Shown: in pieces, positions 1-10,014 of the stretch
Position numbering within the stretch: position 1 is the first letter of the stretch
How the letters are laid out: every line of letters starts with the position of its first letter
NCBI GenBank assembly: GCA_946887075.1
Contig: CAMPKA010000001.1
Location: forward strand, 186,001-250,000
From: an uncultured Salinimicrobium sp.
GTDB taxonomy: Bacteria; Bacteroidota; Bacteroidia; Flavobacteriales; Flavobacteriaceae
DNA: 64,000 bases
Reading direction: 5' to 3'
Notes under the pieces: model-generated
Database searches by the model: none
What the model was told of the DNA's origin: nothing
Seen by the model: the letters and a program-made list of their open reading frames with translations, nothing else
Program-made: the position numbers and the translations under genes

Positions 1-2
1 TT

Positions 3-74
3 TCAGCTGCTCCTGAAGTAAACAAGCGCAATGCTCTTGAGTTGACCGCTTACTTCTTCGAGATTTCTGTGTGA
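3..74 (+). CDS. possible 3' end of a gene cut by the left edge
   Basis: One frame is open from base 3 to a TGA at 72-74. It would encode about 23 residues ending in ELTAYFFEISV, which looks like plausible protein. Nothing upstream is visible, so an open frame this short could be chance. I assign no family or function. Confidence 0.2.
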   Translation, partial: SAAPEVNKRNALELTAYFFEISV

Positions 75-510
75 TGCCTTTGGTGATTAATCAGACCTGG
101 TTGAAGTAGCCGGAGACTCAGCCACCACCCTCCGGATTTCCAATTGCCGTACTGGACTGGAAGGCTTAAGTTGACCTATGAAAAAAAATTGCGATATTTA
201 CAGGAACTGATGAGCCTGACATTCTCAGAGGAATTTGGATCGATTGATGGAGATGATTCTGAAGGAATGTTCATCATGAAAAAAAGATCATGGTCGCTAA
301 GTTATTATGACATGATAAATCTTGGAAAATCCTGATTAAAACGGAACGAAGGGAACATCAGAAAAAAATATCCGCTAAAGGTCAAAAGGAGATCAGGAAA
401 AGGTCAGGTTCAAGGATTCATTCAAAAACCCTTCCTTGCCCTGGGCAAGCCTGTGAAGCCCCAAGCCCACCGCCTTTAGCGCTGAAATACTCAGAGAACG
501 AAAAAAGAAT
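75..510. other. gene-poor stretch at the left edge
   Basis: I see no recognisable gene or RNA here. The only open frame of note, 144-335 on the plus strand, would start at TTG and encode about 63 charged residues with no motif I know, so it may be chance or a decayed gene. The stretch at about 425-480 just upstream of the M61 peptidase is richer in C and G. I found no convincing hairpin terminator and no clear TAnnTTTG promoter. Confidence 0.4.
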
Positions 511-2286
511 ATGCGCGTACTACTCTTAACCCTCTTGTTGCTGTCCTCGGTCTGCCATGCACAGACCAACTCCTACCACATCTCTTTTCCGAATGCGGTG
601 CACCATGAAGCCCGGATAAGGGTAGAATTCCCGCAACTAGAGGGCGATACGCTGGTCATCCGCATGGCGCGCTCCTCTCCAGGAAGATATGCGCTGCATG
701 AGTTTGCCAAAAACATATATGGCCTCGAGGCCAGGGGGGAAAAGGGAAAGCCACTTGAAGTGATCAGAAAGGATCCCTATTCCTGGAGTATTACAGGTTA
801 TGAGAATTCTGTCGAGATCGAATACACGCTCTTTGGGAACAGAGGAGATGGCACCTATACCCAGATCGATCCAACACATGCCCATCTGAACATTCCTGCG
901 ACTTTTATGTACGCAGAAGAGCTGCAGGACCGCCCTGTGGAAGTCATTTTTGATACCTCGGCGCACCCCGAATGGAAAATTGCCACCCAGTTAAAGCAAA
1001 TCGGAGATCAACAGTATTTTGCGCCGGATCTATACTACTTCATGGACAGCCCCGTCGAAATCAGCGATTTCGACAGCCGCCAGTTTGAAGTAGATGGCCA
1101 GGAGATCAGATTCATCCTGCATCATCCCGGAACCCCGCAGGAATTCGATGCCTACTTTGAAAATGTCAAGAATATTGTCCTGCAGGAAAAGGCGGTTTTC
1201 GGAGAGCTGCCGGATTTCGATTACGGAACCTACACTTTCCTTGCCTGTTATATGCCCAACGTTTCCGGAGATGGAATGGAACATCGCAACAGCACGGTTC
1301 TCACCGATGTCCAGAGCCTGGGTGAAGGGGGTCATAAATCCAACATTGGTACGGTTTCCCACGAGTTCTTCCACGCCTGGAACGTAGAGCGGATAAGACC
1401 TCTCAGCCTGGAACCTTTCGATTTCTCAAAAGCGAATATGAGTGGGGCGCTGTGGTTTGCTGAAGGTTTCACAAGCTACTACACGAATCTGATTCTCGCA
1501 AGGGCGGGAATCATCACTCCTGAAGAATATGTGGAGGGGCTCACCGGTACCTTCAACTACGTTTGGAATTCCCCGGCATTGCAGTACTTCAATCCCATTG
1601 AAATGAGCTACCAGGCTCCTTTTGTTGATGCGGCCACTTCTGTAGACCCGGTGAACCGGGTAAACACCTTTGTTTCGTATTATTCATACGGAAGCATGCT
1701 CGGTCTAGCCCTGGATCTCAAATTGAGAGAGCATGGCCTGAGTCTGGACGGTTTCATGCGAAAAGTCTGGGAGGTCCACGGCGATCCGGAAATACCCTAC
1801 ACCATCGAGGAGCTGGAGGCCCTCTTAGGAGTCTATGCCGGAAAAGACATCGCAGAGCAGTTTTTCCGGAAGCATATTTACGATAGTAAAATGCCGGATT
1901 ACGACGATCTTTTCGAGGAGGTGGGAGTAGTCATGAGACGAAAAACCGATGTGGCCTATTTAGGAGCCCCGGTACGGGAACTAGAGGGTAAATTCTTAAT
2001 CATTGGGCCGGTACCTCGTAATACTCCGGCATATAGCGCTGGCCTTGCCAGCGGGGACAGGATCAAATCGATTAGCGGCGTTGTCCTTTCCCAAGAAGAG
2101 AGCCTTGAATCCGTACTTGAAAAACTAGAACCGGGACAGGCAGTTAAGGTAGAAATCCTGAGATATGGCCAGGAGTTGACCTTAGATGTCGTTCTGGCTA
2201 CGAATCCGGCCTATGAAATCAGCCTTTCCCCCGAAGCCTCCTCAGAAGAACTGGCAGCCAGAAAGAAATGGCTTTCTGCCAAGTAG
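511..2286 (+). CDS. M61 family metallopeptidase with C-terminal PDZ domain
   Basis: Secreted or periplasmic zinc aminopeptidase of the glycyl aminopeptidase (M61) family, 591 residues. Residues 1-18 form a signal peptide ending in CHAQ. The zinc-binding motif HEFFH is at 284-288, in the family context HEFFHAWNVERIRP. The third ligand is E318 in WFAEGF. A PDZ-like domain lies at about 490-560 (GPVPRNTPAYSAGL...GDRI). Family members remove N-terminal Gly or Ala residues. The true substrate here is unknown. It stands alone and ends against a bidirectional terminator shared with atpC. The start is the only Met that yields a full signal peptide. Confidence 0.92.
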   Translation: MRVLLLTLLLLSSVCHAQTNSYHISFPNAVHHEARIRVEFPQLEGDTLVIRMARSSPGRYALHEFAKNIYGLEARGEKGKPLEVIRKDPYSWSITGYENSVEIEYTLFGNRGDGTYTQIDPTHAHLNIPATFMYAEELQDRPVEVIFDTSAHPEWKIATQLKQIGDQQYFAPDLYYFMDSPVEISDFDSRQFEVDGQEIRFILHHPGTPQEFDAYFENVKNIVLQEKAVFGELPDFDYGTYTFLACYMPNVSGDGMEHRNSTVLTDVQSLGEGGHKSNIGTVSHEFFHAWNVERIRPLSLEPFDFSKANMSGALWFAEGFTSYYTNLILARAGIITPEEYVEGLTGTFNYVWNSPALQYFNPIEMSYQAPFVDAATSVDPVNRVNTFVSYYSYGSMLGLALDLKLREHGLSLDGFMRKVWEVHGDPEIPYTIEELEALLGVYAGKDIAEQFFRKHIYDSKMPDYDDLFEEVGVVMRRKTDVAYLGAPVRELEGKFLIIGPVPRNTPAYSAGLASGDRIKSISGVVLSQEESLESVLEKLEPGQAVKVEILRYGQELTLDVVLATNPAYEISLSPEASSEELAARKKWLSAK

Positions 2287-2303
2287 TCCCTAAGAATTAG
2301 AAA

Positions 2304-2335
2304 AGGGACTTGTCACCACTTCGGCACAAGTCCCT
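2304..2335. terminator. bidirectional hairpin terminator between the M61 peptidase and atpC
   Basis: A 10-bp perfect stem (AGGGACTTGT at 2304-2313 pairs with ACAAGTCCCT at 2326-2335) encloses a 12-nt loop. A-rich sequence precedes it and CTTTA follows, so it could end transcripts from both converging genes. Confidence 0.75.
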
Positions 2336-2356
2336 CTTTACAATATTTGGAGGAAA

Positions 2357-2647
2357 TTAATCTGCGAGGATAATCACCTTGTTTTCCTTCATTTCGACCA
2401 CGCCTCCCTCGATTTTCAGGATAAGTACCTTCTGATCTTTGGGATCCCTTGTGAAGGATCCTGACACCTTCTTTTCATCCAGTTTACTGGAATGGGTGAA
2501 TACCTTCACCTCTCCTTTGGAGAGCACCGAAACTATAGGGGCGTGATGGTTTAACATCTGGAACTGGCCGTTCATACCGGGAACACTGACTGAGTCAACT
2601 TCAGAACTCAGGAGGACAGCTTCAGGGGTCACTACTTCTAAATGCAT
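2357..2647 (-). CDS. atpC: ATP synthase F1 subunit epsilon
   Basis: Small rotor-stalk subunit of F1Fo ATP synthase, about 96 residues, made mainly of the N-terminal beta-sandwich. It begins MHLEVVTPEA and contains VSVPGMNGQFQML and HHAPIVS, typical of the flavobacterial epsilon subunit. An upstream Met would add 19 residues with no resemblance to the family, so I start at 2647. It follows atpD by about 60 bp and must share its transcript. The short form, lacking most of the C-terminal helical domain, is usual in this phylum. Confidence 0.93.
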   Translation of the reverse strand: MHLEVVTPEAVLLSSEVDSVSVPGMNGQFQMLNHHAPIVSVLSKGEVKVFTHSSKLDEKKVSGSFTRDPKDQKVLILKIEGGVVEMKENKVIILAD

Positions 2648-2707
2648 GCTTTTTATGTTTCGTAAATGATTCGGCTCCGCATGAAGTGGCGCCGGTAAGA
2701 TCATTGA

Positions 2708-4225
<1,518 letters not shown>

Positions 4226-4317
4226 TTAATCCTTTAGATATTATTTTCTTTAAGTCACTAAGAAAGAAGCCCTAAAAACCGGACAACCATCTTAAAAACC
4301 ATTGCTTTTTCAGGCTG

Positions 4318-4325
4318 CAAAGATA
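4318..4325 (-). promoter_or_regulatory. candidate -7 element for atpDC
   Basis: Read on the minus strand, 4325 to 4318 is TATCTTTG, matching the Bacteroidota -7 consensus TAnnTTTG about 96 bp upstream of atpD. I see no matching TTTG -33 element at the usual spacing, so support rests on the -7 box alone. Confidence 0.45.
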
Positions 4326-4399
4326 ATCCTTTTGTACAATAATATGCATCCCTATCCAGAACTTTTTTAAGCAAAAACCGAAAGTTTAAAGATGAAAAA

Positions 4400-4429
4400 A
4401 ACCCGGAAATATTTTTTCATTTCCGGGTT
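4400..4429 (-). terminator. rho-independent terminator after glmS
   Basis: An 11-bp stem (AACCCGGAAAT at 4400-4410 pairs with ATTTCCGGGTT at 4419-4429) has an 8-nt T-rich loop. On the minus strand it is followed by a run of T. It lies 18 bp past the glmS stop, so it ends that operon. Confidence 0.85.
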
Positions 4430-4447
4430 GATCTTTTTAGAACAGGT

Positions 4448-6295
4448 CTATTCGACCGTGACAGATTTTGCCAGATTTCTCGGCTGATCGACATCCTTCC
4501 CTAACATGACTGCTATATGGTAAGACAGCAACTGAAGCGGAATGGTAGTCAATAATGGGGTAAGCGCCTCAATGGTATCCGGCACTTCAATAACATGATC
4601 TGCAAGTTCCCGGACACTGGTATCACCCTCGGTGACAATTCCGATGATTTTCCCTTGGCGGGATTTGATCTCTTGAATGTTACTGACCACTTTCTCATAA
4701 TGTCCCTTCCGGGTTGCGATAACCACTACAGGCATTTCTTCATCTATCAGGGCAATAGGCCCATGCTTCATCTCCGCAGCGGGATAACCTTCCGCATGGA
4801 TATAGGAGATCTCCTTTAATTTCAGCGCACCTTCCAGAGCTACCGGAAAGTTGAAGCCCCGCCCCAAATAGAGACAATTTCTGGCATCTTTGTAACGGAA
4901 GGCGACCTTCTTGATATGATCGTTCGACTGCAACGCCACTTCGATTTTATGGGGAATGGTTTCCAGTTCCTGCAAGTGAAGATGAAAATCGGTGTGGGAG
5001 ATACTTCCTTTTGCCTTTGCCAACTTTAAGGCCATCAGGGTGAGCACCGTGATCTGTGTCGTAAAGGCCTTAGTGGATGCCACCCCTATTTCTGGTCCAG
5101 CATGGGTATATGCCCCTGCGTGGGTCTCCCGCGAAATGGAAGACCCTACCACATTGCATACTCCGAACACAAAAGCTCCTTTTTCCTTTGCGAGTTTAAT
5201 GGCAGCCATGGTGTCGGCAGTTTCACCGCTCTGAGAAATGGCAATGATCACATCATTTGAGTTGATGATCGGGTTCCTATACCGGAATTCCGATGCATAC
5301 TCCACCTCAACAGGGATACGGGCGAGATCCTCGAAGATATATTCCGCAACCAACCCCGCATGCCAGGAAGTACCACATGCCACGATCACAATGCGCCGCG
5401 CATTGAGAAATCTTTCCACATTGTCATCCACGCCGGCCATCCTGATGATTCCCTCCTCTACCAGCAGGCGCCCCCTGTAGGTATCGGTTATGGCACTTGG
5501 CTGTTCGTAGATCTCCTTCAACATGAAGTGATCAAAATTGTTTTTCTCTATCTGTTCCAGGTTCAACTGGAGTTCCTGAATATAAGGATCCACAAGGGCA
5601 TCATCCTTAATCTTCCTCACTTTAACCTGTTTATTTCGTCTGACAACAGCCATCTCCCCGTCTTCGAGATAGATGGCATTGTTGGTGAATTCGATAAAAG
5701 GCGATGCATCGGAAGCGATAAAAAATTCATCGTCTCCAACTCCGATGGCCAGAGGACTCCCCAGCCGGGCCACTACGATTTCATTGGGTTTAGTCTGATC
5801 AAAAACCGCGATAGCATAGGCGCCTATGGTCTGGTTTAGCGCGATTTGTACGGCCTTCCCAAGTTTGACTCCTTCCTTTTTGATCACATCTTCGATGAGA
5901 TTCACCAATACTTCAGTATCTGTATCCGAGTGGAAGGTATACCCCCTGGTTATGAGCTCCTTCTTCAGGGCTTCGTAATTCTCTATGATCCCATTGTGTA
6001 TGATCACGATGTTCCCTGAATTTGAGGTATGGGGATGGGAATTTAGATCACTGGGAATTCCATGGGTAGCCCACCTGGTATGTCCCAGACCTAATGTACC
6101 TTCGGTAGAAATCTCCTGCTCCGCCCGGTTCTTTAGATCCGCAACCTTTCCTTTTGTCTTGGAAACTTTGAGTTCCTTGTCATCAAACAGGGCAATTCCC
6201 GCACTGTCATAACCTCTGTACTCAAGTCTTTGCAGACCTTTCATCACAATCGGGAAGGCTTGCCTATACCCGATATATCCAACTATTCCACACAT
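4448..6295 (-). CDS. glmS: glutamine--fructose-6-phosphate aminotransferase (isomerizing)
   Basis: Makes glucosamine-6-phosphate from fructose-6-phosphate and glutamine, the entry to UDP-GlcNAc for peptidoglycan and lipid A. It has 615 residues, the normal length. It starts MCGIVGYIG, with the nucleophilic Cys exposed once Met is removed. The N-terminal glutaminase domain carries GHTRWATHG and is followed by two SIS sugar-isomerase domains (CGTSWHAG, SQSGETADT, EVASTKAFT). It ends LAKSVTVE. The gene begins 3 bp after the DUF4270 gene, so it is the last gene of a three-gene operon. I found no glmS-ribozyme-like sequence in the 3-bp gap. Confidence 0.98.
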   Translation of the reverse strand: MCGIVGYIGYRQAFPIVMKGLQRLEYRGYDSAGIALFDDKELKVSKTKGKVADLKNRAEQEISTEGTLGLGHTRWATHGIPSDLNSHPHTSNSGNIVIIHNGIIENYEALKKELITRGYTFHSDTDTEVLVNLIEDVIKKEGVKLGKAVQIALNQTIGAYAIAVFDQTKPNEIVVARLGSPLAIGVGDDEFFIASDASPFIEFTNNAIYLEDGEMAVVRRNKQVKVRKIKDDALVDPYIQELQLNLEQIEKNNFDHFMLKEIYEQPSAITDTYRGRLLVEEGIIRMAGVDDNVERFLNARRIVIVACGTSWHAGLVAEYIFEDLARIPVEVEYASEFRYRNPIINSNDVIIAISQSGETADTMAAIKLAKEKGAFVFGVCNVVGSSISRETHAGAYTHAGPEIGVASTKAFTTQITVLTLMALKLAKAKGSISHTDFHLHLQELETIPHKIEVALQSNDHIKKVAFRYKDARNCLYLGRGFNFPVALEGALKLKEISYIHAEGYPAAEMKHGPIALIDEEMPVVVIATRKGHYEKVVSNIQEIKSRQGKIIGIVTEGDTSVRELADHVIEVPDTIEALTPLLTTIPLQLLSYHIAVMLGKDVDQPRNLAKSVTVE

Positions 6296-6298
6296 TTC

Positions 6299-7873
6299 TT
6301 ACTGCTTTGGTTCTGTATAATAGATATTCAATTTGAGGCGTTTTCCCTCATCCTCCGCCTCAGGGCCGTGCAGGACTGTGGCTTCCGGCGTAATGACAGA
6401 TCCGGTAGGCACCTTGTCCACATCTGATTCCGTCGTATTCCGAATGTCTGCGCTACTGATAATATTCACATTGTGGGTAACGACCACTCCCAGTTTGACA
6501 TTGGCAGAATCCTTATTGAGGACCCTGTTAATATGCTGGGTGAGACGAATCTTGTATTTTACTCCTTCTTTATCAGCATCTCTTTCAAGTGGCACCAGGT
6601 GACCCAAATTGGCCTTAGATTCCGGCGGATTCACCCGTCCCGGTTCTTCGAGCACATAATCCACCAGCATGACATTGTTCTCCAGGTTATAAATATATAG
6701 CCTTTCTGGCTCATTCATTCCCGCCATATAGTCCCGGTTGACATAGAACTCCAGATTAGCTTCGTTGATCAGCCAATTGTTTTCCCTTAGAAACTCCAGT
6801 TCATCAGAGGACCCGTCGCCATCAGAATCCGGACCGCTGAAAAGTTCGATGACTGCCATGGAGCCTTCCCCGCCTTTGAGAAAAAGATTTTCCGGATCGG
6901 AGAACTCCGGGGTATCCTGGACAAAGGTATTGATCCGGGTAGGGCCGAATTTGATGTCATAGGAATTGTTGGCCAGGATGAACTCCTCCTTGTCTCCATC
7001 GGAATCGGAATCCTCTACGTCTTTTCTTTCATAGCTGTAATAGATGGTGATCCCCGCTTCCGTATTGAGCAGGTCCAAATACACCATACTTCCCTCTTCC
7101 CCTGCTGGTTCTGCCTTAAGAAAGATTCCGCGGAGGTAATCCCGGAAATTGTTCTGGGACTGCAGTTCGGGAGACCCCTCCTTCTCGATGATAAACTGCT
7201 GAAAGAAATACTTTGACAAATGGAGCCGCATTCGAGGCTTCAGCCTGAGCGTATCAGTTTCTCCTTTGTCGTCTACCGGATATTCGACCACCTCGGCTGA
7301 AGACGGGACGAAAGAATCACTTTGAAAAAGAATAGAGCCAAGGTGATTCTCTATCTTCGGTTGCAGATCCGAATAATATCGCTGCCTTTCCTGGAAATCC
7401 GTATCCGGGTCATAGTTATTGATAAAATAATCCGATGCAGCGACGGTCAATTTAATGGGATCATCCCCATATACCGAATCCAACTCATACCTTACTTCTT
7501 CCCCCTCCTCGGTTTCCAATTCTGATGAGAAATAAGGGACGCTGAGAATTACGCTGTCCACCACCGCATTGTACCCGAAGGTCGGATCCGGATCGGACAG
7601 ATAAACCTGGGAAAGGATGCTTGCAACTTGCTGTCCGAAAACCGGATCATGGTATACCCCCAGTAGGTTAAGAGGAAGCTCGTCCGTCTGGACTGGGGGA
7701 AGCTCATAGGTATAGGCGTCTATCCGGGCCTCGTCATAAAGGTCGGCGTTGAAGCCGACGCCGCCGATCACACTGCTTCCTATGGTTTCGAAATCGTCCT
7801 CACAGGAAACGAAAGAAAAAACAACAGCCAATACTGTTGCTGCCTTCAACATCTGGTTTTTTATAGTAGTCAT
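6299..7873 (-). CDS. DUF4270 family lipoprotein
   Basis: Predicted surface or outer-membrane lipoprotein of the DUF4270 family, 524 residues. An N-terminal hydrophobic segment ends in the lipobox FVSC with Cys24. The following residues EDDFE resemble the lipoprotein export signal described in Flavobacterium, which sends lipoproteins to the cell surface. The rest is beta-rich and acidic, with family landmarks such as NADLYDEARIDAY near 45 and repeated beta-strand segments. The biochemical role is unknown. It sits between a glycogen-synthase-like gene (14-bp gap) and glmS (3-bp gap). Met8 is an alternative start. Confidence 0.85.
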   Translation of the reverse strand: MTTIKNQMLKAATVLAVVFSFVSCEDDFETIGSSVIGGVGFNADLYDEARIDAYTYELPPVQTDELPLNLLGVYHDPVFGQQVASILSQVYLSDPDPTFGYNAVVDSVILSVPYFSSELETEEGEEVRYELDSVYGDDPIKLTVAASDYFINNYDPDTDFQERQRYYSDLQPKIENHLGSILFQSDSFVPSSAEVVEYPVDDKGETDTLRLKPRMRLHLSKYFFQQFIIEKEGSPELQSQNNFRDYLRGIFLKAEPAGEEGSMVYLDLLNTEAGITIYYSYERKDVEDSDSDGDKEEFILANNSYDIKFGPTRINTFVQDTPEFSDPENLFLKGGEGSMAVIELFSGPDSDGDGSSDELEFLRENNWLINEANLEFYVNRDYMAGMNEPERLYIYNLENNVMLVDYVLEEPGRVNPPESKANLGHLVPLERDADKEGVKYKIRLTQHINRVLNKDSANVKLGVVVTHNVNIISSADIRNTTESDVDKVPTGSVITPEATVLHGPEAEDEGKRLKLNIYYTEPKQ

Positions 7874-7887
7874 TCAGTGTATTCTGA

Positions 7888-8697
7888 TTATGATAAAATT
7901 TTTCGGGAGTAAAATTCCTGGTAAGCCGGACCGAATTCTTCGCGGTTTTTGAATTCCAGAACAGGAATGGTCTGCTTGCTGAGATATTTTTTCAGCTCTT
8001 CGGGAATATTGTCCCCTGCTATTATAGCTCCGTCGGAATTGTCGACGGCTGTTTTCATTAGGTTAATGTAAGTCGGTTTTTTTAAATGTTTTACCTGTTC
8101 ATTCTCAAGTCCATCGAAAAGCACCTTCTTATAAAGGGCCGGATCGAGTGTGCCCTCGAAATCCTGATTGTAAACAGCCGTAACAATCTTGGCGGTATTG
8201 AACAACGGCTCATTTCCATAATAATTGCGCAAGTACAAGGGAAGCAGGGAGGAAAGCCAACCATTCACATGGATGATATCCGGGGCCCAGTTAAGCTTCT
8301 TTACGGTCTCAATTACCCCCTTTGCAAAAAAAATGGCCCTTTCATCGTTATCTGGAAAAAGGTTCCCCTCCTCGTCGGTCAAAGTAGCCTTTCTTTTGAA
8401 ATAATCCTCATTATCAATAAAGTATACCTGCATTCTTTCCTTGGGAATCGAGGCCACTTTAATAATAAGGGGCATGTCGAGATCATTGATGACAAGATTC
8501 ATGCCGGACAGGCGTATCACTTCATGAAGTTGATGTCGGCGTTCATTGATGTTGCCAAAGCGCGGCATAAAGATCCTTATCTGGCCTCCGTTGTTGTTGA
8601 CCATTCTCGGCGCTTCGAAGGACATAGATGAAATTTCGGTTTCGGGCAAGTAGGGTATAACTTCAGATGAGACGTACAATATCCTCTTGTCTTTCAT
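7888..8697 (-). CDS. glycogen/starch synthase N-terminal-like protein
   Basis: 269 residues resembling only the N-terminal Rossmann half of GT5 glycogen synthases (normally about 480). Recognisable segments are ILYVSSEVIPY at the start, MPRFGNINERRHQLHEV near 45-60, VYFIDNEDYF near 95, PDIIHVNGWLSSLLP near 140, and AVYNQDFEGT. The KxGGL substrate-binding motif expected near residue 15 is replaced by PETEIS, and the whole C-terminal nucleotide-sugar domain is missing, so glycogen synthesis is unlikely. It is the first gene of an operon with DUF4270 and glmS, divergent from panC. Function unknown. Confidence 0.8.
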   Translation of the reverse strand: MKDKRILYVSSEVIPYLPETEISSMSFEAPRMVNNNGGQIRIFMPRFGNINERRHQLHEVIRLSGMNLVINDLDMPLIIKVASIPKERMQVYFIDNEDYFKRKATLTDEEGNLFPDNDERAIFFAKGVIETVKKLNWAPDIIHVNGWLSSLLPLYLRNYYGNEPLFNTAKIVTAVYNQDFEGTLDPALYKKVLFDGLENEQVKHLKKPTYINLMKTAVDNSDGAIIAGDNIPEELKKYLSKQTIPVLEFKNREEFGPAYQEFYSRKILS

Positions 8698-8750
8698 GGG
8701 ATCTCTTTAAAATCAGTTGCAATTAAAAAACACGCAAAATTACAAAATTT

Positions 8751-8782
8751 TATGCAGATTGTCAGTATTATATTTAAGTTTG
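8751..8782 (+). promoter_or_regulatory. candidate promoter of panC
   Basis: TAAGTTTG at 8775-8782 matches the Bacteroidota -7 consensus TAnnTTTG. TATG at 8751-8754 is a three-of-four match to the -33 TTTG, with a 20-bp spacer. The panC start lies 23 bp beyond the -7 box. Confidence 0.55.
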
Positions 8783-8805
8783 CACGCTGTTAATTTCGGA
8801 ATAAA

Positions 8806-9654
8806 ATGCAGATTTTTAAGGAGAAGGAAGCACTTCAAACCCGCATTTCAACCTTCAGAAAGGAAGGGTTTTCGATCGGTTTGGTGCCAACGATGGGCGC
8901 GTTACATAAGGGCCACCTTTCCCTAATAGAAAGCGCCCTGGAAAATTCCGGAAAAGTGGTTATCAGTATCTTTGTGAATCCCACACAATTCGACAACCCG
9001 AAGGATCTTGAATTATATCCCCGGGACCTGGAGAAGGATATCCAACATATTTCCCGGGTCAGCGAAGATGTCATCGTATTTTCTCCTGATCCCCAAGAAA
9101 TATACGGAAGCCGGCCGGTATCAGAAGAATTCAGCTTTGACGGCCTGGAGGACGAGATGGAGGGAAAATACCGGAAAGGGCATTTTAACGGGGTGGGGAC
9201 TATTATCAGAAAACTCTTTGAGATCATTCGTCCCGACAAGGCTTTTTTTGGTGAAAAAGACTTTCAGCAGCTACAGATCATCAGAAAACTCGTGGACAAA
9301 TTACAGCTCAATGTCCAAATCATTGGCTGTCCGATAGAACGTGAAGTGGGAGGGCTGGCACGCAGCTCAAGAAACGAACGTCTCGATCCCGAGAACCGGA
9401 AAGCGGCAAGTATGATCTATGAGATCCTTCAACAGGTCAGAGCGGATTTTGGCACAAAAAGTGTTTCTGATATCAACGCTTGGGTACGCTCCAGGTTCTC
9501 CGATAATAACAGACTTCGACTGGAATATTTTGAGATTGCCGACAGCCAGACCCTAAAAAGCGTGGCAAACATCGATCAGAACCGAAAATATCGCGCATTC
9601 ATCGCTGCATTTGCAGGTGATGTAAGGTTGATTGATAACATTGCCTTAAATTAG
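8806..9654 (+). CDS. panC: pantothenate synthetase (pantoate--beta-alanine ligase)
   Basis: Joins pantoate and beta-alanine with ATP to make pantothenate, the vitamin B5 step of coenzyme A synthesis. 282 residues, normal length. The HIGH-type nucleotide-binding motif appears as [12 protein letters not shown] near 27-38, followed by [26 protein letters not shown] and the conserved SSRNERL segment. panD follows after 5 bp, so ligase and beta-alanine supply are made together. panB is not in this window. Confidence 0.97.
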   Translation: MQIFKEKEALQTRISTFRKEGFSIGLVPTMGALHKGHLSLIESALENSGKVVISIFVNPTQFDNPKDLELYPRDLEKDIQHISRVSEDVIVFSPDPQEIYGSRPVSEEFSFDGLEDEMEGKYRKGHFNGVGTIIRKLFEIIRPDKAFFGEKDFQQLQIIRKLVDKLQLNVQIIGCPIEREVGGLARSSRNERLDPENRKAASMIYEILQQVRADFGTKSVSDINAWVRSRFSDNNRLRLEYFEIADSQTLKSVANIDQNRKYRAFIAAFAGDVRLIDNIALN

Positions 9655-9659
9655 CAGTT

Positions 9660-10010
9660 ATGCAAGTTCACGTAGTTAAATCTAAGATTCACAGGGTAAA
9701 GGTTACTGGTGCCGATCTCAATTATATCGGGAGTATTACCATTGATGAGGATCTGATGGATGCCGCCAATATCCTGGAAGGGGAAAAGGTTCAGATCGTC
9801 AACAATAACAATGGCGAGCGGCTCGAGACCTATGCCATTCCCGGAGCAAGAGGCAGCGGCGAGATAACCCTAAACGGTGCTGCCGCAAGAAAGGTTGCCA
9901 AGGGAGATGTCCTCATCCTGATTACTTATGCGATCATGGATGTGGAAGAGGCCAGAACTTTTAAACCCTCCCTGGTTTTCCCTAACGAGGAGAACAATCT
10001 GCTCAGATAG
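9660..10010 (+). CDS. panD: aspartate 1-decarboxylase precursor
   Basis: Pyruvoyl-dependent enzyme converting aspartate to beta-alanine for pantothenate, 116 residues. The self-cleavage site Gly24-Ser25 is present in [10 protein letters not shown]; cleavage turns Ser25 into the pyruvoyl group. Other family segments are [10 protein letters not shown] and [11 protein letters not shown]. It follows panC by 5 bp and is followed by a flippase-like gene within 5 bp. Confidence 0.97.
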   Translation: MQVHVVKSKIHRVKVTGADLNYIGSITIDEDLMDAANILEGEKVQIVNNNNGERLETYAIPGARGSGEITLNGAAARKVAKGDVLILITYAIMDVEEARTFKPSLVFPNEENNLLR

Positions 10011-10014
10011 AACA

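Noticed and set aside
6250..6330. glmS ribozyme upstream of glmS
   Set aside because: Only 3 bp separate glmS from the DUF4270 gene, leaving no room for the structure.
9928..10014. Upstream ATG extension of the flippase-like gene
   Set aside because: It overlaps panD out of frame and adds 29 residues without membrane or family character.
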